Part shown: positions 46,867 to 59,009 of the stretch, piece after piece
Layout of the letters: every line of letters starts with the position of its first letter
How positions within the stretch are numbered: the first letter of the stretch is position 1
Assembly: GCF_030463565.1 (NCBI RefSeq)
Contig: NC_134652.1
Span: 20,499,397-20,563,396, forward strand
From: Pelecanus crispus
Lineage: Eukaryota; Chordata; Aves; Pelecaniformes; Pelecanidae
Direction of reading: 5' to 3'
DNA: 64,000 bases
Position numbers and translations under genes: made by a program
The notes under the pieces: model-generated
Databases searched by the model: none
What the model was told of the DNA's origin: nothing
What the model saw: the letters and a program-made list of their open reading frames with translations, nothing else

Positions 46867-49800
46867 CTAAGGATACTTCTGCATCAGATCAATAATTTCA
46901 TTGTACACATGCAACGGTGCATCCAATCCCCAGATGAAATCCAGGTGTGCCCATTCAGGAATCCTCTTGTGATAGATGAGCCTCTTAATTTGAGACAGTA
47001 AAATGGCCACATCCTTGGGATCTGCGAGCAAGTCTTGTCCCCCAGTCCAGACCGCAGTTGGTACAGTCATCTCTTCTACACTGTAGAGAGGAGGAGTAGC
47101 CTGGAAAACATGAAGCAGTACAGGAATGAATGTCCAGGAGAGCACAGCAAACTTAAAATATGCATTTGGGGCTTGCTTCTGTCACTGTTCAAAGTAGGAC
47201 AAACCAAACAGGAAGGAAGTGCCCTTGCTTGCCTTTTCTGTCTGTGCTTGCATGGATGACCCAGTTGATAGCACAGCCAAAGGAAAAATGCCTCCTGAGT
47301 TGACAAAAAGTTACTGTTGGGTCTTTGCCTTCTCAGCTATTCAGCTATATTCAGCTGTTCAGCTATTCTCAGCTATATGTTCCAGGGCAGGAACCTGGAA
47401 CAAGACAGAAAATGTCAGGATGCCTCTAGATAAACCCCCATTTTGGTCCTTTTGGAGTACCGGTCTGCCCCAGAAGACATACATGGTCTAGTTAGAAAAC
47501 ATAACACGTGACAAGGATGAAAAGGAGCATGGAGTGGCTTCTGTAGGAGGAGAGAGGAAGTAGCTTACTACTTCTGAGTTTGGAAAATAGAGGCCAGAAC
47601 AGGGACAGGAGACAATCACAAATAGTATGAAGAAAGAGCATGGGAAGTCATTATCCCATTACTTTTCATAACATAAAGCTTAGAATGCATCCAGTGACTT
47701 TCCAGGAGCAAGCAAATTCAAGAAAAACCAAAGGAAGTTGCATTTCATGCAAGCCATCATTAAAACATGTAACTCATAATGATAGGGTGTTGTGGTGAGG
47801 GTAGGAGGGTCAAGGATGGGATTAGAGTCTTGAATGGAGGAGAGGTTCCTCAGGGACTGCTTGAGGATGAAGACCTTTTGTCTCTGGCTGCCAGAATCTA
47901 GGGGTAGCTATTAGGTCTCCAGTTGCCCTCTTCCTTATATTGTTTCCCTGAGCTCTCATACATTGGCAACTCTTTCAATCAAGCTAGTAGTCAAGATGCC
48001 TGTTTGGTCTTATCCACTAGATGTACTCTTCTTTTTCAAAATTCATTTTCTCTCTTTCCTGCCCTTACTTCCTCTTATTCCTATTGATCATTTAATTGAA
48101 AAGTTTTGGTCTTCCTTTCTCTCTCTGTCTCTCTCTCACTTTTAATATGTATTATTGCCATTAGTGCTTGCATGCTTTCTCTGTTGACTTCCAAACTGAA
48201 AGTAGTAACAACTTTCATCTACTTGTATTCTGAAAATGTGTCTCCTCCTACATCCTTGCTCTCTTCTGCTTCTGTGTTGTCCAAGGGTGATAATATTGTT
48301 TCACCAAAATATACCTGTTGGTATTTTTCCATGTTCTTCTTTGAACTGCCCCAGTCATAAGCTTGGAACTTCCCTGAATGGGCCTCCTAAGAAGATGAAC
48401 AAGAAAAGGGTATTTACAAAGCCATCATTCAGGAATTTTGTGGGTTCTTTCCCTGTTGAGCTTCTGACTCCAATCTAAAGCCTCAACAGAAGTTCTTCTA
48501 AGAACTACAAAAATGCCAACAGTAAATTAACTAGAAGTCTCAATCAGTGAAAAGGAGTCAAATGTTTTTGTCAGAACCAAAAAAATCATGGCTTCTGCAG
48601 AAAGACCGAGGGATGCTCTTGCAGACAATTTGTTCTAGTTTGTAAAGTTGCTATTAACAACTGCCTCCATCAAGCTCCCCTCACTGCCGCTGCCATGTCC
48701 TCTTCTGACAGTCATGTTGCCATCACTCAGTTCTGTGAGTGGCTCCTTCTTAGGTTTTCTCTTCCCTCTCTGGTTAGAATACAGAAGTCACCATTTCTAG
48801 TTCTTCCCTTGTGTTCCTTGGCTTTGCCTACAGCATGGGTTGTTGCTACGGTAACAGTGAGAGATACGACTGATGTAAGAGAGAGTGTTACTACTGATGG
48901 TGTGAGAGACGCCATCAATGGGATCTTAACATTGAAGGTAAGGTGTCTGTTAATTAATAGTAATAACAGTGATGACAATGAAGGCTTAGAAGTATTACTC
49001 CTGCATCTTTGTACTTGCCAGTCTGTGGCTAGATGGTGAATTAAACCTGAGTCAATTTGCAGAGCTTCCCCCACTGTGCCTTTGTAACACTTTTTCTTTA
49101 CAGGTCTAGGCCATGGTTACAAAAGCAACTTAATCAAATCAAATATATTTTGTAAATTTACAGCCAAAGACATTGTTTGATTTTGAATAAATGCCTGTGC
49201 AGATGCCACTCAAACATATGCATGTGTTTGCTGTGTTGAAAAGTGCATTAACACTCTTGCAAGCTCACTGTGTTTGCAGCTGCTTCCTTCTCTGCTCCAG
49301 AGCCTGCAGCTCTGCCAGGAAACCTGCCTTGCATGCAACAGGTTCTGTGACTGAGCCCAGACTTTATGAATCCTGAAAGTGTGAGCCCAAAGACCAGAAG
49401 GCAGCTTCCATCAGCACTGCTGCTGAGGATGTACTGTGACAGTACCTTGTAAGGAAGGGATATAATGAGTCTACTAAATAGTTCATTATTTGTAGTTCTA
49501 TTGCTGTCCAGACATTGAGAGCTTTGAAAGCAAGAGATGAAAATACAAGGGCTTTTACTAGGAAAATTTGATACTTTACAAAGCAGCCTATGTCTTGGTA
49601 ATTTCTTGACTCCGCATTGGAATCATAACTAATTTCTTAAGGTACGCTCTGTATAGAACTGTGGATATCATTTATAAAAGGTACTGGATACACAATAAGA
49701 AGAGTGATACATACATCTGCATACACATCTTCCAGCATACATGTTTTTACACAAATATGGCATCCCATTGTTGGCTTCAAGTGTACCTGTATCACATAGG

Positions 49801-52800
49801 GTATTTCTATCCTGCTGGCAAAAGAAGGAACAATGAAAAATACTGTTTTGAATTGCGATTTCAATTATAAACCACAAGTTGTATGTGTTTCCAAGAAGTT
49901 AGCAATGGCTTCACAGCAGGATATCAGCTATACCCACTCTATACCATTCAGTCAGAGGTGAGTACTTATTTTGTCTTCCAGGAGTTTGCTAGTACCTGAC
50001 TCCAGTGGACTATGTTCTGCACAGAAGTTCCAGCAGGGGCTTGTGCAATATACACATTGATTCGGTTCTGAAAGAAAATATTCAGTGAGTATTCTCTTCC
50101 TCCCTTCTATTCAGTTGTACATCAAAACTTCTGCCACAGCAGTGTCAGGTATCAATAAAGCCAACAGAAACTGGAGTGGCATGATCAGAGACTCCCTCAG
50201 AGTTACTCCAGGTGTGGCGATTAAAGTAGCACCAAAAGAACAATCCCCAGCCAGAATATTTTCCAGGATGACTGAGAATCTAAAAGAATCTACAGGTGGA
50301 AAGGACAGAATAGAAAGTCAGCAATTTAGACCCCAAACTAGGTGGGTGTTTTTAGGAGTCCGCAACAGACCCTGTGTGAGAGAGGATTGCTGTTGGACAG
50401 AACTGCAAAAGGAACTGCAAATGCCTATCTGAAATAAAACACATCCTAGTCCTGCAGGGGTTTCTTAACAAGTTGCTGTGTGATCCTTCCTCAGAGAACA
50501 CACTGTAAGGCATTTTTTGGAAAACACTGGAGCAAAATTTTCATGCCCGGGTGGTCTGACCTACAGCTGTACATAGCATGAGGTGCCCAAGTATGTCTTA
50601 ACCCCCACTGTCTGCCAACTCTCTCTCAGGTACCCCCTGGTTATCCTGCGCCTCTGAGCACACCCCCGATGGTCCAAGGCTTGGAGGAGGAGGACAAGGG
50701 GGAACACGTGTGTTCCTTTCTCTGTTGCAAAGAGCTCCTGGAAACATGAAGCAGGTAGGGGTTTTATTTCTTCTGCGGTGTGCCAGCATGCTGAAGATCT
50801 CCAACAAGACCAGTAGTCACAGTATGAACCAGGAGATGGTGCCCTAGGTGAGGTCTGGCAGAAGGCAGACTGCAGAGTCTGGGGGGCCTTTGAGCAGCTG
50901 TTGATTGCAGGGATGGTGCCAAGTGCTCTTCTGAGGAAGGAGGCAGTGGTCCTCTGCCAGTGATGGGGCAACCAGCAGATATTGCTGTCTGGTAGTGGGG
51001 ACTGTTGCCTGCAATGTGATGCTGACTCATAGAAATTCAGGATTCGTATCACAGAATAGAATGCAAGTTTTGGGAGCAGAAACTTAAACTCGCAATAGAG
51101 CTGGTAAGAGTTATACATACCATGTCAATGTTTTCCAGGTTACAGCCACCCAGACTGAAGAAGACACTTCTACAAAGCCTGGCAAATGATCGGTGGCTGC
51201 AGACAGGGACTATTAGCCGCCTTAGACGTTCAGTCTGGGGAAGGAATTCTCTTTTGCCAAGCAAACCCTGTGAAATACAAAGGTAACATTCATTCAGTAA
51301 TGTACACTTGTACATTGTGCTGTTGCTTTTAAAAAGTGTTTGTCTCCTGTTCCTCTTCTCCAGCACTTTCGGTCATTCTCACTTGCTTTTTCTTTATTTG
51401 CCAGATGATGTTCCCACAAAAAGGAAAGAAATTGGGTGTTTTTCCATTGCATCAGCCTGCTCAGGCATTACTCAATTTTTGTTACATCACTTTTAATGAA
51501 GAGATATGTTAAATGTTAACTTCAATTCATGTTTTAGCTCTAAGCTTGCACCTCTGTTGTGGCTTTGTCTACAGGAATCTTGGAAACCTTTGAGGATCTG
51601 CATCTCTCTGCCTCTCTGGTTGACCTGTCCCGGTGTTGCACTATTGCTCTAGATAAAAAGTTTTGCTTAATGTCCAGTCTGAACTTCCAAAGGCTTCAGT
51701 CATAAGGTAAACCTACCCACATGCAAATGAGTAGACTTCATAAGCCCTATACTTTCTGTTTATCCATTTTAAGAGCTGAACAAACAAGTATATGGTTAAA
51801 CAGTTGAAACCAAGATATCACATACCCTGAGCAATTTTTCAGGAAGATAGAGGAGTTTTGTTGCTGGGCTTCTAGCATACTTAATAGTGGTGACAGGTGC
51901 TAATGCAAAATAGAATTTGATTTTTTGAGCCAGCTCCGGCATTGTTGAAAATGCAATGAAAGCTGAGAAAACAAAAAAGAGGAGTTAAGAAAATTGTCAT
52001 TTGTACATTGAACTGTTTTCAGTATTTATAAATGCTCTTCTGCAATTTCAAACCTACAAGCAACCTTTTACGTTGTTCAGAGACTATGGTTCAGCCTAGA
52101 TTTGTGTGAAATCCCTCTTCTCCACGTGTTACCAGCTTGTAGCTTTATTTCCATCTTCAGAGAGAAATTTCTTTCTGTGTTTTGCCTTTACAGCTTTCTT
52201 CCAAAATTCTGATGTATATTCATGCATTTCGTATACTGTTGGGAGGAGCAGTTGTTATTTTTACGTTCAATCCAATTTCATATTTTCTTTTGTGTGTGTG
52301 TGTCCTGTCCAAATGGGCCAACTTCTCTTTCTGTGCTCTCATCTTCCTATTTTTGTTTATTTTGGTCAACTGATCATCTGCTGTTGGGCACACCCATGCA
52401 TCTTGGAAAGAAACAATTTGCACGGCCCACAATAATTTCCAGTATAATTCTAAGCTGACAGACTTACAGCAGCAGTGCATTTGGCCTGTTATGTTTTATT
52501 GTCTTTATAATAAATTAAAAATGCCTACATGCTGAACACAGCTTATCCTGTGTTTTTCACACCTGCAAAGAGTTAATGAAAGACCCAGGTACATTCAATA
52601 CCTCAAATCACATTTTACTCCTGTTTTCCCGAAACATTGGTCTATTGTTTGTAACTTACCGATGGTAGTACCTTGTGAATAGCCAATATAGTACAACTTC
52701 TCTTGTCCTGTTTTCTCCACAATGAAATTTATTACTGCTGGAAGATCAAACTTTGCCATCTCATCAAAACTGCAGGCAGGAGATTGAGAAGCATGCATAA

Positions 52801-55800
52801 ATTAAAAAGCCATTTGAATTCACATTTTTATTACAGTCTTGTCAGCAAAGACACAACATGAACTATCTAGTGAATCATTCAGCTATTTTAGGTTCTGTGT
52901 TTTTCTGGCACTGGATATGGAAGATGCTACTCAAGGTTTTCTGTGATATTTTCTCCCTTGGCATCAAGAGAAGGTCTATAATTTCAAGAAGTATCAGGTT
53001 GGATTGTAATGGTCTACACAGAAGAAAGAGGTGGTGATACAATAACAGAGCTCCATCCATGGAATCACACATTTTATACAATTTGGCATTAAAGAAAAAT
53101 ATATTTTTAAATGTGCATTTAAAAAAGTGCAAAAATTATTTACATTTTCTCCTTCTGTGATTTTAGTAGTGTTGTTATATACAGACTAGTGTTTCTAAAT
53201 AGCTTCCAAAACTGCCTCCAGAACTGAGGAGTGTCTTGGACATGACCTGTACAGGTTCCTCTGAGTTGCTCTGCTGCTGTATCTCTAGTTTGAAGAACCT
53301 TTTCTAGCAGTAATTAGAGGATAGTAGTCTCCACCACTGTTAAAATTCACATGTGTGTACAGGGGCACCTCAGCAAAAGTGAATGCAAAGAAAGCTTTTT
53401 AGAAGATAGCACATGTAAATCCCTGATTTATCCAGCTTAAATAAATATGTAAGGGTGGGCAATAGAGATACCCTTCAATGCTTCAGTCTACCTGAAAGCC
53501 CAGAATTCATCTTGGTCAATGGAATAATTTTGATGTTTTCTGGACCAGCGATTCCCTCTGCTATTTCCCATCCAAACGTCAAAGCCAGCATCAGCTAGTA
53601 TGAAGCCCAAGCTGTTGTTGGGCAGGTTTGTGACCCAGTTACTAGCATCTCCCAATAATCCATGTTGGAGAAATACAGCAGGTTTCAAAGCTGAAAAGCA
53701 AATCAGAAACAAAACAACAATTTATAAAATTTCTTGATTTTCTGGTATTTCAGGGACTTTACTGTCCCATATTCAATACTGGGATTCGTTCCTGCATCAA
53801 CTTAAAGGGAGACAACTAATCATAAGAACAAAACATCCCTTTCTGTAAACAAAGAACTTCTTCTAAGCTTCTGTAAGGATTTATGGAAAGATCTGCCTGA
53901 CACTGGCAAAAAGTAGCTTGGCAACTTTTCGTCATTGTTTGTATAGCTCTACTGCATTAGAGATTCTTGAGATTTTCAAGACTGATATACAGAATGAAGG
54001 TGTGGAATTGTTTGCAGAGGTTTCCTTTACCCAAAATATGAATCAGTCACTGGTATTAACCAGGTGTAAGCAAAAGCAAAGCAAAATTAGAAGCTGGCAC
54101 AGCTTTCTCAAAACAGGCTGATGAGGCCGATAACAGCCTTTACCTTATATTTTTTTTAACTTTTACTCATCAACTCTTATGATGAAGATATATGATTCAT
54201 ATTATAGTGGATTTTTATTACAAATAGGTGTGCTTGACATAAATCATGTTGATCCTGCAGGCTGTTCAGGGCAGCCAGAATTCTCTACTAAAATTTCACT
54301 TGTGTATACAATCTTTGATGAACATTTTACAAATCTAAGGTATCTCTTTCCAGAATGTGCCCTATCCAGGCTGATTTTGTCTCATATCAAAGAACTGTAC
54401 CTGGGTTTTGCTGATTCTGTGTACCATAAGGGATTCTGTTAATGGTAATGATATAACCATCTTCTGTCATCACTTCATACTCCTCACTGGGGTACCCTTT
54501 GTAAGTAATAAGCTCATTCTAGAAAAGAAAGTACAAATGCATTTGCTTGCAGAAGTCCATTTCGTGTATTATATGCATATTTGCAATGAAGAAATGTTAG
54601 AGAGCAGATACAACTGGGGATTTAGTCTGCGTATATTAAGCACCTGAATAAAGCAATATCAGATTAGATATCGCAACCCTAAAACTACATCAGATTTCCT
54701 TAATTATTTGTGTTATATCCAGGATTTGACTATTCATTTAAAATCTGTTATACCACTGGCATACAATCACAAGCCCTTGCATTCTGGTGATATAAGAATC
54801 ACTCTAACCTCATAGCAGGAGCTTATGATTCCCATAGGTGAGATGAGGAGCTCCTGATCTGCTGCCATGCCAAGTGAAACCAGTTTATTTAAACTACCTT
54901 CAGAGGAATCCAGAGAGCTTCACAACTGTGCTTTTGTGAATGGCACATATGCAATGAGTACCACTGAAAAATTATGGAAAAACAGGATCAGCCACTCACA
55001 TAGTCACAAGGGAAATCACTAGCACAGCCAATCTTAAACTCTGAAATAAATATTACTTTTGACCTGTAACATTCAACCTGTTTTATTACAAAAGAGGATT
55101 GTTTTTTTATAACTTGTACTCAGAGAATTACTCAATGTAAGTTGTCACACAGGATAAAAAACCCAAGCTTATAACAAGTAACTAAAGATCTAAACAAGCT
55201 TGCTTGGCAAGAGGTGTTCTTCTGAAAAGCTGGCCATTTCTGATCTATGGTGGTCAGAAAATGTGAAAACATAAACCACTAGTTATTTAGAGTCTTCTTT
55301 GATGACAAAATGCTGACATTGCAGTTGGTGATTCTTTTGGATAGCGGGATAGTGGCAGCAATAGCAAACTGGTAACTGATATTTAAAAGGAAATTAATTC
55401 TGGAGATTTAGGCATTTGCCTTAATTTCTTTCACACATAAGATGTGCTGTTACACATGCAGAAAGAAGAGAAGAGAGAAGAGAAGAGAGAAGAGAAGGGA
55501 AGGGAAGGGAAGGGAAGGGAAGGGAAGGGAAGGGAAGGGAAGGGAAGGGAAGGGAAGGGAAGGGAAGGGAAGGGAAGGGAAGGGAAGGGAAGGGAAGGGA
55601 AGGGAAGGGAAGGGAAGGGAAGGGAAGAGAAGAGAAGAGAAGAGAAGAGAAGAGAAGAGAAGAGAAGAGAAGAGAAGAGAAGAGAAGAGAAGAGAAGAGA
55701 AGAGAAGAGAAGAGAAGAGAAGAGAAGAGAAGAGAAGAGAAGAGAAGAGAAAGCAGTAGTAGCAGTAGAGGATGGGTTAAATAAAGGCAGCTTATCTACC

Positions 55801-58800
55801 TTGTTACTTCCAACTCCTAGAAACCCCTCAGCTGTGAGACACGCATTCCTTCCATCCCCAGGTCACTCTATCAAGCAACTTACAATATTCATAAATGCTT
55901 CAGGATCCACAGATCTCTTCATTCTCCCGAGTTCTTCTGAATAAGTAATTCCCTGAAAGAAACATGTCACAGCAACAAACAGCCATATCTTCTCTCTGGA
56001 TAAAACAGTGTATTCATCTGTTAGTAGTCCTGCCCTGCACTTGTAATCCAGACAGGTTCTGTGTTTTTCTGATGAGGGAAGCTCTGCCTAATACTGAATG
56101 CAGCTAGTCTGGTACTCCCTACATGTTTATTAAATGGAATTAAATTAAAGCTGACTTTAAACACCTATCTGAGGGAGTTTGGCAGCAGTCTGGATTCTCT
56201 GCTAAGGTTTGGACTAGGACATTGGTCTCAGTCAGGCCAAAAGTATAAGTGAATCCAAGGAAAGGAGCAAAGCTTTTGGAGAAATGGATCTCACTTGTTC
56301 TTCTGAGAAGCAAGTCACTTGCATTACCATGTTCACACATTAATTAGGAAACATTTCTCGCAAACTCTGGGGAACACTAGAGTTATTGGGCGACTCATAA
56401 CTAAATCAGTCATTGTCACAGTGAAGTTTTCAAAGTGGAGACAACCAAGTTGTTGGATAGTTAACTGAAAAAACAAAGAAAATCGAAAATAAAAAATTAA
56501 AATATTTATCATTTAAATAACAACTTAGGAACCTGATTAAAGCACTTAGTTATAGTTGTCTAGTATAATTTATACAAAGCTGCTCAATGGCAAAATTTAT
56601 CTGCTCTGTACGATGAGGATGGGGAAAGGAAATATATTTGTTATCAAATAATAAAGCAACTCCTCAAGCCTAGGTTTGATACGGTCTTTTGCAGCTCCCA
56701 CAAAGCCTTCACCAGTTTTGGGTCAGAAAGAAGTTAAAGCGTTACTGACCTTGTGCCAGAAATCATGTGTTCGACTGCGCAACGGAGATGACAGAAGAGT
56801 GGAAACTCAATTCCCAGGTGTTTGGAAGCAGTGCTGTGTAAAGACAACAGCAAAATGATGGTCATAAGCCTTTTTTAACTCAATTATGCAGCACCTTGAC
56901 AATAAGCATCTATTTCTTTCCCAATCCTCATTCCTTCTGCTATCACTTCAGCTTTTCCATAGGGTAGCACCAGAGAGAGGTGACTCCTTTTATTTTCAAA
57001 CCTCATGCTTTTCATCTCCTTCACCACCACAGCTATAAAAAGGGTCTGGACAGAAAAGGCTCTCAACAGACTGCTGGATTTTTAAGGAGAATACCAGCCT
57101 CTGTGGAGTGGCAGAGCAGGATCAGGAATTTTGAAAACAAATATGTTCATAGATATGCCTTATCATACCTAATGAAATTGTCAATAAACCTGCAAAGGTT
57201 TTCTTTTTTACTAATAACCTGCCAATTCCAGCTTTTCATGTTATGTGGAAAGGATGGAAGGAACTCTGACACTTTGATACTTCTGTAGATGTTATTACAC
57301 ACATTTTTCTTTTATTCTTTTAATGCTCATGTTGTTTCGTAATTCTACATTGTTGCAGGAGTAGTTTCAGGAGATTTTTCTTTATTCATATTTCACCTCC
57401 AAAATGGCCATAGAATAAAATGGATGTTCCCTAAATGAGTAGTTATGAAGCTAGAATGCTTTCCCATAATCTGTATAGACTCAGGAAACATTACCATAAC
57501 AGCCACTTGTCACAGTGGTCTCAAGCATACCAGGGGTTGATAATAATGCCCAGCAGTAGAAATTAGGTAGGTTTGAGTAGATTGTTAGGTCTTCAGGATA
57601 GTGACCTTTGTGAGGCTCTTCTTTTTGTGGAGTACAAACATAATGCAGCCATGTTCCCTAACTGGTGTCCTAGCTATTACTGTAATACAAACTTTGCAGA
57701 AGTATGATTGAGGCTTTTGTTTTGTTTTTTTTTTTTTTTCTTTTCACTTGCATATTCTGGTATGAAGCTGGTAGACTTTGCATTCTGCCTGTTACAACTT
57801 TGTATTTTTAAACCTTGAAACTAATTATTCTTTCTTGTTCAGTTCCCCACACTTGTTCCTCCAAATATTAATTCTGTCTCACAGATGCCATTTGTCCACA
57901 CAGAACAGGTCAGCTTATACACTGAGCTGAACATCTACCAAGGTTTTGAACAGACTTTGATATTTCTATTTATATTATAGCTTCTATAATTTTGCCTTGC
58001 AATACTGGCTGTGGTTAGGACCAGAATTATTTAATATATCCTTAGAAGTTATTCTCTTTAGTATTTACAGACCAGAAAGAAATATGAAAGAAAATCTCAG
58101 GAGAAGACCTGTTCCTACAAGATTTGCTAGCAGGCCTTCAAAGAGAAGTATAAAGGTCTGAGTTCAGGTTCTGGCAGGGAATTAGGAGGGGAAATGATTT
58201 TCAAAGAGCTTGTTTAGAACATGGAGTGTTTCCAAATATTGACTCTACACATGGGGTGGTTTTTTTTTGAATCTTCTCTTTATTTCCTTTCATATAGTTT
58301 AACATCTTTCATCTTCCCTCTAAGAAAACCAGGTTTTCTCCTTTTTAAAGTCCCAGTGTCTTTTGATGCTCAACATGAATTGCATGAGTGAACTGTTTAA
58401 ATATGTACTTGCCTTTGAGTACCTCATGCTGTTCTAACTCATTAATATGTGCTATTAACTCACTGTGAACAAAGCTAGCTTCATTCTTTATTGTAATGCA
58501 ATGCTTCATGGACAAAAAGAACTCAATAAAATACTATTGAGTAAAAGCACAACGTATAAATAGCATAATACCATAAATAGCAAACTAGTGGATAAAGTTA
58601 TCATTGCAGGTTATTGGCAGCACGTGTTTGAAGTGAGTGTTTGAGATGGGGAAAGAAGATGAACAAGGGTGAGTGTTAGGCTGATTTTTTTTAAAACATA
58701 GACATTTATACTCTGTTGTAAGTTCACAGGTTTCAGGGGAAGTTACAACACATGCAGGTGTAGAATTCAGTGGAATTGCTCAAAGGTTGAAATGTCACTG

Positions 58801-58990
58801 TGAGAGGTGTGGCTGCAGCTTCAAATGTGGTCATATGCAAATTAACTTTAAACTGGTCAGTCTAGGTGCCCTTATTTATATAAGTGCCTTTGTATCAATG
58901 GTTGGTTTATAAAACCTCAGCTCCTTCCATGTGCTCTTTCTGGATAAAAAACCCCAGCAATGCACAGGAGATAATCCCTAGCATTTTCAT
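46867..58990 (-). CDS. LIPM: Lipase family member M (acid lipase)
   Basis: Nine firm exons: 55884-55952, 54401-54518, 53492-53690, 52660-52769, 51826-51962, 51121-51267, 49996-50067, 48315-48386 and 46867-47100. A probable signal exon (58916-58990) completes 410 residues. Every join keeps phase. Motifs: [69 protein letters not shown] (nucleophile), [19 protein letters not shown] (Asp) and [12 protein letters not shown] (His, 29 residues later). [24 protein letters not shown] and LINE-like residues around WTGGQD match human LIPM better than LIPA, LIPF, LIPK or LIPN, from memory. Position next to the ANKRD22 cluster agrees, although here another lipase lies between. The human protein is an epidermal secreted lipase. 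The first exon is the only weak part; without it the chain would start at an internal Met and lack a signal peptide. Confidence 0.9.
47331..47379 (+). repeat. Imperfect CAGCTATT tandem repeat
   Basis: About five to six units of CAGCTAT(T) with small variations, in LIPM intron 8. Unremarkable minisatellite-like sequence. Confidence 0.7.
50440..50735. repeat. LIPM intron segment shared with 13,250-13,560
   Basis: It lies between LIPM exons 6 and 7. It matches the segment described at 13,250; the stretch 50,736-51,261 (with exon 6) has no counterpart there. Confidence 0.5.
55461..55752 (+). repeat. Pentanucleotide array (AAGGG)26 then (AAGAG)25
   Basis: After a short imperfect AGAGA lead-in (from 55,461), about 26 exact AAGGG units (55,495-55,624) switch cleanly to about 25 AAGAG units (55,625-55,750). 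One strand is all purine. It lies in LIPM intron 2, about 130 bp from the donor of exon 2 (55,883). On the LIPM sense strand it reads CCCTT/CTCTT. The long open frames across it are only translations of the repeat. Confidence 0.97.
58916..58990 (-). CDS. LIPM: Probable first coding exon of LIPM (signal peptide)
   Basis: Reads [16 protein letters not shown] and ends GAE at GAG|GTTTTA. It joins in phase 0 to [14 protein letters not shown] of the next exon. The charged start, hydrophobic core and length fit a signal peptide, and LIPA also starts MKM. The donor is GT but weak, and the distance (3 kb) leaves room for another exon. Confidence 0.5.
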
Positions 58991-59009
58991 GTTTTCTGCA
59001 AACCCTTTG

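Noticed and set aside
50561-51118. 185-codon minus-strand frame between LIPM exons 6 and 7
   Set aside because: It runs through an exon-flanking intron and a duplicated segment, ends beside the exon 6 donor, and shows no known domain.
55442-55944. Open frames of 105 and 166 codons over the pentanucleotide array (EKRRE / GREGK repeats)
   Set aside because: They are translations of AAGGG/AAGAG units in the absence of stops; the array is intronic on the other strand from LIPM.
56884-57066. Minus-strand frame before LIPM considered as a signal-peptide exon
   Set aside because: No proper signal core followed by an in-phase donor; 58,916-58,990 fits better.
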